DNA from: JAJRTE01 sp964418585
GTDB taxonomy: Bacteria; Myxococcota_A; UBA796; JAJRTE01
DNA: 64,000 nucleotides
Reading direction: 5' to 3'
NCBI GenBank assembly: GCA_964418585.1
Contig: CAYQMG010000188.1
Span: 85,434 to 149,433, forward strand
The notes below the pieces were generated by a model that was not told the DNA's origin, made no database searches, and saw nothing but the letters and a program-made list of their open reading frames with translations. Below, one piece after another: positions 20,547 through 29,956 of the stretch (position 1 is its first letter; every line of letters starts with the position of its first letter). A program made the position numbers and the translations under genes.

Positions 20547-22472
20547 TCAGGTCCGCTGCTCGAGGGCCTCCCGGGCGCGGCGTGCAATGGATTCCGGATT
20601 CAATCCTGCGCGCGCGAACAGCTCTTTCGAGGGGCCGGAAGGTTGGTAGCCGAACACCCCCAGCTTGATCAGGCGGGGACAGGTCCCCATGTCCAGGAGC
20701 GTCTCAGCCACGCTGGTGCCCAGGCCGCCAGAAATGCCGTGGTCCTCGCAGGTCACGATCAGACCGGTGTCCGCGGCCCGTTTCAGTGCCTGCCGGTCGA
20801 TGGCCAGCGGGGTGGCGATGTGGAGCACCATGGCAGAGATACCGGCGTCGCGAAGGATCTGCCAGGCCGCCACCGCGTGGTGAGTCAGGGTTCCAGTGGA
20901 GACGAGGGCCAGGTCCGTTCCTGGACGCACCTCCACCGCCTTGCCATATGCGAACCGGTAGTTCCCCCCGAAAAGGGGGGCTCCATCCTCGGTGGTGAGG
21001 ATGTCGAGCTTCGACCGACCCACGGCCACGAAAAACATTCCCGGTTCCGAGGCAATGGCCCGGATCACTCGGTCCGTCTCGTTCGGGTCGGCAGGCACCA
21101 CGACCTTGCACCCGGGCAGGTTGCGCATCAACCCGATGTAGTCGATGGCCTGGTGCGTCTTGCCGTCCTCGCCCACATCCAGCCCGCAATGCGTGGCGAC
21201 CACCTTGACATTCGCCCTGTTGATGTCGTTCAACCGCTGCTGATTGTAGGCCTCGGCGGCAGCAAACACACCGAAGTCCGCCCAGAAGGTCACAACGCCC
21301 TGGGTGGAGAGCGCGCCCGCAGCTACGGCTGCATGGTGCTCCTGTATCCCGGCCTGGAAAAAGGAACCCGGCCGTGCCTGGGCGAATGCGCCGGTCTTGA
21401 CCGACACCGCCAGGTCGCAGTCGAACACGGCCATCGGGATGTCGGGGTTCTGCTCCCCCAGGTCGGCGAGGGCGTTCCCGAATGCACCCCGGTTGTCCAT
21501 TCTGGTGCCCGGTTCATAGGTCCGCGGCGACCCCTGGACCAACTGCGGGAAGTTCTCCGGCACTTCGAAGACCGGCACCCGTTTGCGAGCTTCCGTCCGG
21601 AGCTTGCGGTAGTACTCGAGCCGGTTTTCAGTACCGAGTGCCTCCATGGCGGCGCCATGGGCTTGCTCATCGAGGGGGGCGCCGTGGTACTTGGCCTGGT
21701 TCTCCATGGCAGGCACCCCCTTGCCCATGGTGGTCTGCGCGAGGATACACACCAGATCGTCCGTTTGCACCGCTGTGCGGAGGGCCTTGTAGATCTCCTG
21801 GAAGTCGTGGCCGTCGATTTCCAGGACCCGCCAACCGTCCGCTTCCCAGCAGGCCCGAATGTCCTGGTACATGACCTCCCGAATGTCCCCGCTGATCTGC
21901 AGTCGATTGTAGTCCACGATCGCAGTCAGATTCTGGAGGCCGTGCTTGACTGCAAACCGGCGTGCCTCGGAGATTTGGCCCTTCTGCTGTTCGCCGTCCC
22001 CCATGCACACGAACACATGATAGTCGGTCCGGGTGAGCCGGGAGGCCAATGCCATGCCGCAGCCGGCGCTCAAGCCCTGGCCCAGGTTCCCCGTGGACCA
22101 CTCCACTCCAGGAACCTCCCGCTCGATGTGCCCCTCGAATGGACTCCAGGGTTGTCGAAAACCACAGATAACGTCGTCGATGTCGAAAAAACCTCGCCGT
22201 GCGAGCGTTGCGTAGACCCCCGGCGACGTGTGACCATGGCTCACCACGACGCGATCCCGGTCCGGTCGGTAGGGCGCGTCAGGATACACGTTGGCGCAAG
22301 CGTACAGGGTGGCGTAGAGGTCGACGGACGACATCGATCCGCCCGGATGGCCGGACCGCGCCAGGGTCGTCATGGTGAGAATGTCTGCACGGGCCTGTCG
22401 GGTGAAATCCCTGAGAGAGGAGAGGGTTTCCGGTCCCAACTCTTTTGCCTTGAAACCGAGCGGGTGTTCCAT
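20547..22472 (-). CDS. tkt: transketolase
   Basis: Thiamine diphosphate enzyme that transfers two-carbon ketol units in the pentose phosphate pathway. The 641-residue length is normal for a full transketolase. Visible motifs are SGHPGGSMS near residue 27, GNLGQGLSAGCGMA (about 115-128), the ThDP/metal motif GDGEQQKGQ (about 156) and the second-half pyrimidine domain. ATG 22472 (MEHPLGFKAKE) is behind GAGGA and fits the family N-terminus; the frame continues upstream without homology. An inverted repeat GGACCT-CTC-AGGTCC (20540-20554) overlaps the stop codon. It is divergent from the MltD-like gene. Confidence 0.96.
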   Translation of the reverse strand: MEHPLGFKAKELGPETLSSLRDFTRQARADILTMTTLARSGHPGGSMSSVDLYATLYACANVYPDAPYRPDRDRVVVSHGHTSPGVYATLARRGFFDIDDVICGFRQPWSPFEGHIEREVPGVEWSTGNLGQGLSAGCGMALASRLTRTDYHVFVCMGDGEQQKGQISEARRFAVKHGLQNLTAIVDYNRLQISGDIREVMYQDIRACWEADGWRVLEIDGHDFQEIYKALRTAVQTDDLVCILAQTTMGKGVPAMENQAKYHGAPLDEQAHGAAMEALGTENRLEYYRKLRTEARKRVPVFEVPENFPQLVQGSPRTYEPGTRMDNRGAFGNALADLGEQNPDIPMAVFDCDLAVSVKTGAFAQARPGSFFQAGIQEHHAAVAAGALSTQGVVTFWADFGVFAAAEAYNQQRLNDINRANVKVVATHCGLDVGEDGKTHQAIDYIGLMRNLPGCKVVVPADPNETDRVIRAIASEPGMFFVAVGRSKLDILTTEDGAPLFGGNYRFAYGKAVEVRPGTDLALVSTGTLTHHAVAAWQILRDAGISAMVLHIATPLAIDRQALKRAADTGLIVTCEDHGISGGLGTSVAETLLDMGTCPRLIKLGVFGYQPSGPSKELFARAGLNPESIARRAREALEQRT

Positions 22473-22581
22473 GAGTCGAATCCTCGCAAGTGCTTGAGGG
22501 CGGATGTGCCGGCGATTCGCGCCGGCGTCCGAAACATCGTGGAGTCGGTGCCCGGTGCATCCGGGAAGGCAACCAACCCGA

Positions 22582-22610
22582 TTGACGCACCTTGTTGACA
22601 GGGGTAGAAT
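22582..22610 (+). promoter_or_regulatory. sigma70-type promoter of the MltD-thioredoxin operon
   Basis: TTGACG (22582-22587), 17 nt, TAGAAT (22605-22610): both hexamers match 5 of 6 consensus positions with ideal spacing. It lies in the 310-nt gap between transketolase and the MltD-like gene, which otherwise holds no gene. The predicted leader to GTG 22783 is about 165 nt, long enough for leader control, but I see no known riboswitch. Confidence 0.65.
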
Positions 22611-22782
22611 ACCTTGCTTTTTCAGCACGTCAACTTCGATGTCGCCGGGAGGTCGGCGCGCGTGTCACGAATGTCGAGAGTTTCCGGCTCAGGAACGGAT
22701 GGGGGTGTGCGACCCGTCATGGTCGGACGACACGGGCAGCCGGCGGCCCATGCGCGCCATGCCCGGACCAGGAGGTAGGCTC

Positions 22783-25005
22783 GTGTTTTCGTTTCCTCGT
22801 CTCTCCCTCCAGGTACCCGTGCGGGCTGTGGTGTGCCTGGTGACCCTTGCAGCCTTGACCGCCTGTTCCATCCCGGTCGCCCGGTCTGACGACGGACTCG
22901 GCGACCGGAACACCCATTCCCGCGATGCTGCAAAGGATGCGGCTCTCCAGGAAGCCGTGGTGCATGTCATCATGGGGCTCGATGCCTATTCCGCCCGGGA
23001 TTTCGCCGGCACCCTCGAGGAACTGGATACGGCTGTGAAAGCAACCCTCGAGGCCGGGATTGCCCGGACGCGGCGCGGTGCGTTGCGCACCCTCGGAGAA
23101 CAGCTTCCGCCCGGGTATTCTGACTACAATCTTGTCAAGGTCTACCGGGACGCGGGGCGGCATGCGGACGAGGCGCCCACCTACGCCGAGCAGGTGCGCG
23201 AGGGGGATTCGGCCTCGGAGATTGGGGTGCCTCAGGGCATGGGACAGGAGCGCTCCGGCGCCGAGGAGGGGGCCGGTGAGGAGACAGAGCCTCCAGCCGG
23301 TCTGGAAAGCAGCACGCTTTCGCCGGACGACATCGCCTTCGTTCGTCAGGAGATCGGTCGGATTCTCGAGGCGTTTGGTGAAACCGAGTATCCCAATTCG
23401 GAAATCTTCGAGGAGCGGGTGCTACGGTTCATCGAGTTGTACCAGACCGACCTGAGTGGGTTTTTCCGGCGCAGCATGATCCGATCTGCCAAGTATCTCC
23501 CGATGGTCCAGGAAATCCTGGGAGAAAAGGGGGTCCCCGGCGTCATGGCATACATTGCGTTCGTGGAGAGTGGGTTTCGGCCCGGCGCGGTCTCGCGTGC
23601 CGGCGCGGTCGGCCTGTGGCAGTTCATGCCCAGCACGGCCAGGGCGTATGGACTCAAGGTGAGCCGGGGCCTGGACGAGCGCAAGGACCCGGTCAAGTCC
23701 ACGCTCGCCGCTCGCGAGTACTTCCTCGACCTGGTCGCCATCTTTGGTTCCCGCTCTTTCTTGCTGGCCATGGCTTCTTACAATGCCGGGGAAGGCAAGG
23801 TCCAGTACTGCCTCAAGCAGGTGGAAGACCCGTTCACTCAGCGAACGTTCTGGGACATCGCCCCTTGCCTGCGGAAGGAAACACGGGAGTACATCCCCCG
23901 CGTCATCGCCGCGGCCATCGTCGCCCAGGACGCCGAACGGTTCGGCTTTGGCGATGCGGCCGTGTACCTCGACCCGGAACGCTACACCGTGGTGGAACTC
24001 GATTTCCCGGTTCCCCTCGACACACTGGCCGGCGCCTGCGGGATCACGGTGGACGAACTCCGCGCCATGAATCTGGACATCCGGTCCGGCCGACAAACCA
24101 CCCCGGACATGCGGCCCTACTGGCTGCTCATCCCCGCAGACAGGCAACGCAAGGTCACCAAGATGCTCGATCGGATCGCGAAACAGCGGGAGGAGGCTCG
24201 AGTCGCTGCGGCCAAGGAATCCCGCGCTTCCGCCCAGGGCAAGACCACGGGCCGCAAGGAAGCCGGAGGGCACGCTGCACGCGGTTCATCGAGCCGTTCC
24301 GGGGGCGGGCACGCTTCAAAGGAGAAGACCAAGTACGTGAAGTATCGCGTGCAGCCTGGCAACACGCTGAGCGTCATTGCCGAGGACTTCGGGACCTCGG
24401 TGGCCAAGCTCAAGGAATGGAACCCGTACCTTCGCAAGCGGGGCCTCCAGGCGGGAGATACCCTGTTCATCTATGATCTGGACTGGAGTTATCGCAAGTG
24501 GCGTCATACCATCGTGGCCGGGGATACGTTGGGGGGAATCGCACACACCTACGGGGTTTCCGTGGATGAGATTCGACGCTGGAACGGCCTCAAGGGGGAT
24601 GTCATTCATGCGGGAAAGCGCCTCGTGATCTATACCCACGGCAAGGCCACCCAGATCGCCGAACGCAACCTGGGGACGAGTGGGGGAGGACGCCGGCCGG
24701 TGACGTACGTGGTGCAGAAAGGCAACAACCTCTCCATGATCGCTGCCATGTTCGACGTGAATTTCCGGGACATCATGGCTTGGAACAACCTCTCGAGCGG
24801 CCGGATCTATCCGGGTCAGAAGCTCATCATCTATCCCGGAGAGGACCTGGTGGCGCAGCGGTACCGGGTGAAACGGGGAGACACGCTCATCGGCATTGCC
24901 CACCGCTTCAAGGTGGACCCCGCTTACCTGGCTGCCGTCAACGGTCTGACCGACGCCGACCACCTTGAGGCCGGCCAGGTCCTGATCGTGTACCGCAAGA
25001 AGTGA
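22783..25005 (+). CDS. mltD: MltD-like lytic transglycosylase lipoprotein with four LysM domains
   Basis: Periplasmic enzyme that cleaves peptidoglycan glycan strands to 1,6-anhydro products. GTG 22783 is taken as start: GGAGGT ends 6 nt before it and the sequence from there is a lipoprotein signal peptide with lipobox LTAC; ATGs at 22699, 22750 and 22759 lack such a site. The 740 residues comprise an N-terminal region, an SLT domain (about 240-400) with catalytic Glu262 in FVESGF, GLWQFMPSTA and SYNAGEGKV, an Ala/Lys-rich linker (about 465-510) and four LysM repeats (about 515-740) with YRVQPGNTL, HTIVAGDTL, YVVQKGNNL and YRVKRGDTL. The next gene starts 21 nt downstream. Confidence 0.94.
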   Translation: MFSFPRLSLQVPVRAVVCLVTLAALTACSIPVARSDDGLGDRNTHSRDAAKDAALQEAVVHVIMGLDAYSARDFAGTLEELDTAVKATLEAGIARTRRGALRTLGEQLPPGYSDYNLVKVYRDAGRHADEAPTYAEQVREGDSASEIGVPQGMGQERSGAEEGAGEETEPPAGLESSTLSPDDIAFVRQEIGRILEAFGETEYPNSEIFEERVLRFIELYQTDLSGFFRRSMIRSAKYLPMVQEILGEKGVPGVMAYIAFVESGFRPGAVSRAGAVGLWQFMPSTARAYGLKVSRGLDERKDPVKSTLAAREYFLDLVAIFGSRSFLLAMASYNAGEGKVQYCLKQVEDPFTQRTFWDIAPCLRKETREYIPRVIAAAIVAQDAERFGFGDAAVYLDPERYTVVELDFPVPLDTLAGACGITVDELRAMNLDIRSGRQTTPDMRPYWLLIPADRQRKVTKMLDRIAKQREEARVAAAKESRASAQGKTTGRKEAGGHAARGSSSRSGGGHASKEKTKYVKYRVQPGNTLSVIAEDFGTSVAKLKEWNPYLRKRGLQAGDTLFIYDLDWSYRKWRHTIVAGDTLGGIAHTYGVSVDEIRRWNGLKGDVIHAGKRLVIYTHGKATQIAERNLGTSGGGRRPVTYVVQKGNNLSMIAAMFDVNFRDIMAWNNLSSGRIYPGQKLIIYPGEDLVAQRYRVKRGDTLIGIAHRFKVDPAYLAAVNGLTDADHLEAGQVLIVYRKK

Positions 25006-25026
25006 ACCAGGGGACGGAGGAGGAAC

Positions 25027-26517
25027 ATGGAATACCGACGGGAGAACGAGGGCACCGGGGTCCGGGCCGGAGCGAGCGGCCGGCGTGGTCTCCCTCGGGT
25101 GCTGGGGACCCGGGCGTCCACCATCTGGGTGGCGGGCGCATTGTTCATGGCCTGCGCCGGCCACCGTCCTCCCGACCCGGGTGCGAGCGTGACAGGGGTC
25201 GTCGAGGCTGGAAGTACTCCCGTACCGGAACCCGAACAGCGCGAGCACCGGGATCCCCAGAAACCGGTTGCGCTCCCCTTTCACTACAACGACTACCAGG
25301 CCGCACGACAGGAAGCGGTGGCGCGACACGTCCCAATTTTTGCAGAAGTGTGGGCCAAATGGTGACACACTTGCCGCTTCCTCAGCGCCTACATCCTCAC
25401 CGACCAGGCGCTGGCGAAGCATGCCGGGCGGTTCGTTTGGCTTTTCGTCGATGTGGATGACACGGCCAATGCAGAGTTCCTCGAGCACTTCCCTGTGACG
25501 GCACTTCCCACCATGCTCGTCATCGACGGGGACGAGGAACGGGTGGTCCTTACCTGGTCTGGTGGAGCCACCGTGGCCCAGCTCGAGCAGTTGTTCCAGG
25601 ACGGGGAAATGGCTTTTCAGGGAGATGTGGCGGACCCGGTCGAGGCAGCGGTGGCTCGAGCCGACCGGCTGAATGGGGAACGGCGGTTCGTGGAAGCGGC
25701 TTCGGCATACGAGCAGGTGCTGCACATCTGGCCCGAGGGCCGGGCAGGGCGCGCTCGTGTCGTGGAGTCTCTGGTCACCGTGTTGGAAGCCGCCGGGGAG
25801 TTGGAGCAGTGTGCACGGACGGCGTTGCGTGAGGCTGAGTCGCTGCCCCCCGGGGCATCGTTCGCCAACACCGCAGGCCTGGGCCTCTATTGCGCCCTGT
25901 CAGGGCCGGAAGACGCCGCGTGGGTGGGTGAGGTGGTGCCCGGGCTGGAATCCTTGCTCCAGCGGAGCCTGAACATGGACGGAGTGTTGGCCGACGAGCG
26001 TTCGAGCCACTACTACCTGCTCACCGAGGTCCGTGAGCGGGCGGGGGACACGGAAGGAGAGCGGGCGTTGGCCGGTGCCTGGGTCGCCTTTCTGGAGTCC
26101 GAGGCGGCTCGAGCGCCCACACCGGAGGCTCGGACCGCGTTCGACTCGCACCTGCTCACCGCCTGCATTCGCCTGGGGGACCCGGCTCGAGCCATTCCTG
26201 CGCTGGAGCGATCCGAGCGGGACCTGCCCGAAGATTACAATCCGCCTGCCAGGCTGGCCGTGGCTTTTCGGGAACTCGGCCGGTACGAGGAAGCGCTTGC
26301 GGCCGTGAACCGGGCACTGGACCGGGTCTACGGTCCGCGCAAGCTTCGGGTTTACCTGTCCAAGGCCCAGATTCTGGAGGACATGGACAGGCCGGAGGAG
26401 GCGGTCCAGACCCTCGAGGAGGCCATCGCGTTCGCACGCAGCCTCCCGGATCCTCAGCGCTCCGAAACCACGATGGCCCGGCTCCGGAGCGAACTCGAGC
26501 GCCTTTCCGCACCCTAG
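25027..26517 (+). CDS. candidate selenoprotein: thioredoxin-fold TPR lipoprotein with UxxC motif
   Basis: Read with TGA 25363-25365 as selenocysteine, this is a 496-residue envelope protein. ATG 25027 follows a strong GGAGGAGGAAC. Residues 30-45 are a signal or lipoprotein segment ending LFMAC. The thioredoxin-like domain (about 85-205) reads VPIFAEVWAKW-U-HTC, so the UGA (residue 113) replaces the first Cys of WCHTC; cis-Pro ALPTMLV follows at the right distance. The frame stays intact for 384 codons after the UGA, with TPR-like helices (about 215-490). A 13-of-14 paired stem-loop begins 10 nt after the UGA. Redox work on envelope proteins is likely, with the MltD-like gene as operon neighbour. 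The alternative is a nonsense mutation (TGC or TGT to TGA) making a pseudogene; a restart at ATG 25453 has no ribosome site. Confidence 0.75.
25376..25420 (+). promoter_or_regulatory. candidate bacterial SECIS stem-loop
   Basis: GCTTC (25376-25380) pairs with GAAGC (25416-25420) and CAGCGCC (25383-25389) with GGCGCTG (25407-25413); between them lie a C/C mismatch and a U-G wobble. The apical loop of 17 nt (25390-25406) begins 24 nt after the TGA, within the usual bacterial SECIS distance. The loop lacks the frequent G near its 5' side, so the match to SelB rules is imperfect. Confidence 0.5.
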
Positions 26518-26569
26518 CGGATGGAATCGGGGTCAAGCCTGTTGTGCCGACGTGCGCTTTCTGGATAGA

Positions 26570-27580
26570 ATGGAGAGAGCGCATGATGGGCAGGGCACGG
26601 ACTGGGAAGAGCGGCTCAGGCGGGGGCGAGAGGTGGCGAGACAGGTGGGTGGGAAACGCACGGACGAATCGGTCGCAGTGGTGGTCTTGAATTGGCGACG
26701 TCCGGAGGAAACAGCCGGATGTCTCGCCTCATTGATGACGCTCGAGCACCGGGTGCGTACCTATCTCGTGGACAACGAGTCGGACCCCGAGGCCCTCCAG
26801 GCGTTGCTGGACCGGTTTCCAGCGGTCAGCGCCATTCCCAACAGCGAGAACCTGGGCTACGCCGAAGGCATGAATGTCGGCATGGACCGTGCCCTCGAGC
26901 AGGGCGCCACGCACCTGCTGCTCCTGAACAACGACGTGCGGGTGACCCCACCGCTCATCGACCGGCTTCTGGCCATCTTTCGGCTCCACAAGGACGCCGG
27001 TATCGTGGGGCCGTGCATTCGGTTCCCTGAACCGGACGGACGTGTCGAATCGCTTGGGATCGATGTCAACCGGTTCTCCGGAAGGGTCCAGCTTCGGTTC
27101 CATGGCACACACCCGGACGATGTCTACCCATATCCGCACAAGGTGGATGCAGTCGCCGGGGCTGCCATGATGGTGAGTGCGGCACTGGTCCAGGCGGTGG
27201 GGCAGTTCGACCCCGGCTACTTCGCCTATTTCGAGGACATCGACCTGTGCCTGCGAGCCCGTGCTCGAGGGTTTGCTTCCTACGTGTCTCCTCGAGCCGT
27301 TGTCTACCATGCCGGCGCAGGCACCATGGGCGATCGGCCCGAGCGAATCTACTACGGTGTGCGGAATCATCTGTGGGTGGTGGAAGAGCACGGGATGCCC
27401 CTGAGCCGCGGACTCCGGCCGGTCCGGCTGGCCTATGTGGCAGCGCTCCACGGCTTCCAGGTGGTGCGCGAGCGTCGAGCCGGGCTGATGGCCGGGCTCA
27501 GGCACTACGCGCTGGGTCTGCGGGACTACCGGACCGGACGGCTTGGCCGGTGTCCGTCGGAGCAGAAGTCCCGGCTCTGA
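26570..27580 (+). CDS. family 2 glycosyltransferase, rhamnosyltransferase-like
   Basis: Cytoplasmic GT-A enzyme that transfers a nucleotide-activated sugar, about 336 residues. The core starts ESVAVVVLNWRRPEET; VDNES, NSENLGYAEGMN and LLLNNDVRV (DxD-like metal site) follow in the order seen in WbbL-type rhamnosyltransferases, with the acceptor-side motif YFEDIDLCLRARARG near residue 225. Start is uncertain: GTG 26552, ATG 26570 and GTG 26633 are in frame, none with a good ribosome site, and TAGAAT at 26566-26571 with TTGTGC 18 nt upstream could be a promoter that would favour GTG 26633. Probably works in polysaccharide or O-antigen-like synthesis with the membrane glycosyltransferases of this region. 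Confidence 0.9.
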   Translation: MERAHDGQGTDWEERLRRGREVARQVGGKRTDESVAVVVLNWRRPEETAGCLASLMTLEHRVRTYLVDNESDPEALQALLDRFPAVSAIPNSENLGYAEGMNVGMDRALEQGATHLLLLNNDVRVTPPLIDRLLAIFRLHKDAGIVGPCIRFPEPDGRVESLGIDVNRFSGRVQLRFHGTHPDDVYPYPHKVDAVAGAAMMVSAALVQAVGQFDPGYFAYFEDIDLCLRARARGFASYVSPRAVVYHAGAGTMGDRPERIYYGVRNHLWVVEEHGMPLSRGLRPVRLAYVAALHGFQVVRERRAGLMAGLRHYALGLRDYRTGRLGRCPSEQKSRL

Positions 27581-27689
27581 TGCAGGTAGGCGTCAAGGCG
27601 GGGACCCTGGACGGGTGGAGCCGACCCGGAGCCGGAGGGGGACGTTTGTCGAAACCGGTCGTGCCCTGGTCGAGAGGAAGGAACGCGAG

Positions 27690-29594
27690 ATGTCCGAGAG
27701 CAACGGAGCGGCGCGAGGCGGATACAGTCCCGGCAGGCATGTTCTGGCCTGTCTCGTAATTGCCGCGGCCGCCTTCCTGGCCTACCTGCCCTCGTTCTCG
27801 GTGCCGTTCCACTACGATGACTTGTGGGAGATCGTGGGCAACCGGGCGCTCGAGGACCTGGGAGACTGGCGAACCATTTTCGCATACAACCCGGCTCGGG
27901 CACTCCTCATGTTCACCTTCGCGCTCGACTTGCGCCTGTGGGGCGAAAACACGTTTCCCTACCATGTCGAGAACTTCGTCATTCATCTTCTGAACGCTTT
28001 CCTGGTCTACTTCCTGGCCGAGAAACTCCTCGGTCGCACCAGGGAACGGCCGGGGAGGCAACCCAGGGGCCTCGAGGTGCCTCCAGGGTGGTCGCCCGCG
28101 CTCGCCGTGGGCCTGCTGTTCGCCGTACACCCCCTGTTCGTGGAGGCCGTGACCTATATCGCCAGTCGCTCCTCGAGCCTGGCCACCCTCTTCTATCTCG
28201 GAGCCTTTGCCGCCTTTGTCCGCTATCGCGACGCCCAGGTCCGGGAGTCCCATTCCGGAGGAAACGGCGCTGCCTGGCCATGGCTGCTGTTGAGCGTCAA
28301 CGCCTACTTGCTTGCCATCTTCACCAAGGAGGAGGGCGTCAGCCTGCCCGCGGCAATCCTCGCCTATGACCTCCTCCTGGCCCCCAGGCCCGATGCCCGT
28401 TCCGGCCGGGGCCGCTCCTTGCAAAAATGGTGGCTCGGCTCCGCCCCGTTCTGGATCGTCCTGGCCGCCCTGGTGCTCGCACGTGTCACCCTCTTCAATG
28501 CCATGCCGGAGCCCAGGCCCGAACCGGACGCGGCCGCCGAGGTCACCCCGGCCCCGGAGACAGGGGTGGGGAATGCCTTGCGACGAGCGCTTATGCCGCC
28601 TGTGGAGGTGCGGAGCATTGCGACCAACCTGGTGACCGAGGCCGAGGCAACGATCAAGTACCTCCGGTTGTTCGTCTGGCCTCGAGGCCTGAGTATCTAC
28701 CACGACTATCCGGCGGTGGCCAACCCCTGGAATCCGAGGACCGGTCTGGCGATTGCGTTCCACCTGGCCATGGTTGCGGCTGCCTTCCTTCTTTGGAAGC
28801 GGATTCCTGTTGTAAGTTTTGGCATCACATGGTTTTATATCACCCTGTCGCCCACCTCGTCCTTCATTCCACTCAAGGAGGTGATGGCCGAGCACCGGAT
28901 GTATCTGGTCGGTTTCGGTCTGCTCCTGATCGTGGGAGAAGGATTGAAGCGTCTACGGGATCGATGGCGCATTCCCTGTTGGGCCGTGGGGGCGGCTCTG
29001 TCCGTGCCGCTCGCGGTCACCACGTTTCTCTACAACCGGGTCTGGCAAGACGATATTGCACTGTGGAAACGGGCCACCGAACTGGCGCCCCACTCGGGGG
29101 ACGCCTACTATGCGCTGGGCGACGCCTGCTTCCGACAGGGGCGCCTGGATGATGCCGGTGAGGCTTACCAGAAAGCGATTCGAGCGTACGAGGACATGGG
29201 CGTCCATCTTCCCGGGGTCCAGTACAAGTATTCCTACGTGGACGCGCTCAACAACCTGGGGCTTGTCTACGCCAGGAAGGGCAAGCTGGATCTGGCCATT
29301 TCCCACTTTCGTCGCGCCCTCTATGCAGATGTGAACTACACCCAGGCGTGGAACAACCTCGGCTACGCCCAGATGCAGAAAGGACTCTACTTCGAGGCCT
29401 CATTGGCGTTCGAGGAGGCGGTCAAGACCGATCCGGATAGCTGGTTGGGCCACTATCATCTTGGGGAAATCTACTACGACAAGCTCGTCGACCGGGAGCG
29501 GGCCGCCTATCACTTTCGTCGCGCCCTCGAGATCAACCCGGACATGCCGAACGCTGCCGAGGTGCGTTTGAAACTGGCGGAACTCGAACTCTGA
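27690..29594 (+). CDS. TMTC-like membrane glycosyltransferase with TPR C-terminus
   Basis: A 634-residue protein with about ten membrane segments over residues 15-455 and at least three TPR units in the last 170 residues. The first periplasmic loop has FHYDDLWEIVGN, the acidic motif seen in TMTC-type O-mannosyltransferases and other GT-C enzymes; KEEGVSLPA and the EHRMYL segment are also typical of that group. Such proteins transfer a lipid-linked sugar to protein or glycan acceptors outside the inner membrane, and the TPRs may select the acceptor. ATG 27690 is preceded by GAGGAAGGA. It follows the GT2 gene by 109 nt on the same strand, so the two may share an acceptor pathway (inference). 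Confidence 0.85.
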   Translation: MSESNGAARGGYSPGRHVLACLVIAAAAFLAYLPSFSVPFHYDDLWEIVGNRALEDLGDWRTIFAYNPARALLMFTFALDLRLWGENTFPYHVENFVIHLLNAFLVYFLAEKLLGRTRERPGRQPRGLEVPPGWSPALAVGLLFAVHPLFVEAVTYIASRSSSLATLFYLGAFAAFVRYRDAQVRESHSGGNGAAWPWLLLSVNAYLLAIFTKEEGVSLPAAILAYDLLLAPRPDARSGRGRSLQKWWLGSAPFWIVLAALVLARVTLFNAMPEPRPEPDAAAEVTPAPETGVGNALRRALMPPVEVRSIATNLVTEAEATIKYLRLFVWPRGLSIYHDYPAVANPWNPRTGLAIAFHLAMVAAAFLLWKRIPVVSFGITWFYITLSPTSSFIPLKEVMAEHRMYLVGFGLLLIVGEGLKRLRDRWRIPCWAVGAALSVPLAVTTFLYNRVWQDDIALWKRATELAPHSGDAYYALGDACFRQGRLDDAGEAYQKAIRAYEDMGVHLPGVQYKYSYVDALNNLGLVYARKGKLDLAISHFRRALYADVNYTQAWNNLGYAQMQKGLYFEASLAFEEAVKTDPDSWLGHYHLGEIYYDKLVDRERAAYHFRRALEINPDMPNAAEVRLKLAELEL

Positions 29595-29648
29595 CCCCGG
29601 CACCCGCTGCGACGGCGTGCACTGTTGTGCCGGCAAGGAGAATGGAAC

Positions 29649-29891
29649 ATGGTATCGCTGATTGGAGCCATTGTGACCGGCTTGGTCGTGGGGGGCACCT
29701 ATCGTTTCATTCGGAGCGGCGGCCGGTCCGCCGGGATGACACCGACCATGGTGGTGGCTGTGGTCGGGGCGGTGATCGGCCGGTTCGCTGGAAAGGCCAT
29801 GTTCGAAAACTCGAGGGTGCTCCATCTGCTTCTGGCTGTGGTGGGCGCCACCATCGCGATGGCAATCTATCGTGCTGTTTCCGAGGATTGA
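29649..29891 (+). CDS. GlsB/YeaQ/YmgE-like small membrane protein
   Basis: An 80-residue protein with three hydrophobic segments (about 1-18, 31-47 and 57-74), Gly-rich in the way of the transglycosylase-associated (GlsB/YeaQ/YmgE) family: MVVAVVGAVIGRFAGKA in the middle and LLLAVVGATIAMAIYR at the end. Members are often stress-induced inner-membrane proteins; the biochemical role is not known. AAGGAG lies 7 nt before the ATG. It stands 54 nt behind the TMTC-like gene and converges with the FG-GAP lipoprotein. Confidence 0.7.
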   Translation: MVSLIGAIVTGLVVGGTYRFIRSGGRSAGMTPTMVVAVVGAVIGRFAGKAMFENSRVLHLLLAVVGATIAMAIYRAVSED

Positions 29892-29956
29892 TGCACCCGC
29901 CGCCTGCGGTGGCCTTTTGGTGGAGGCACCTGTGAGTCGGGGTGGCGCGGTCTGTT

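Noticed and set aside
20540..20554. GGACCT-CTC-AGGTCC hairpin as transketolase terminator
   Set aside because: It overlaps the stop codon and has no T-run on the transcribed side; kept only as a note in the transketolase entry.
25453..26517. Separate TPR gene starting at ATG 25453 after a short truncated ORF
   Set aside because: No ribosome site at 25453, and it would split one thioredoxin fold between two proteins; read-through at UGA explains the locus better, though a nonsense mutation is not excluded.
26541..26571. Promoter TTGTGC-18-TAGAAT before the GT2 gene
   Set aside because: The -35 is poor and the -10 would overlap one of the candidate start codons; mentioned in the gene entry but not listed as a site.
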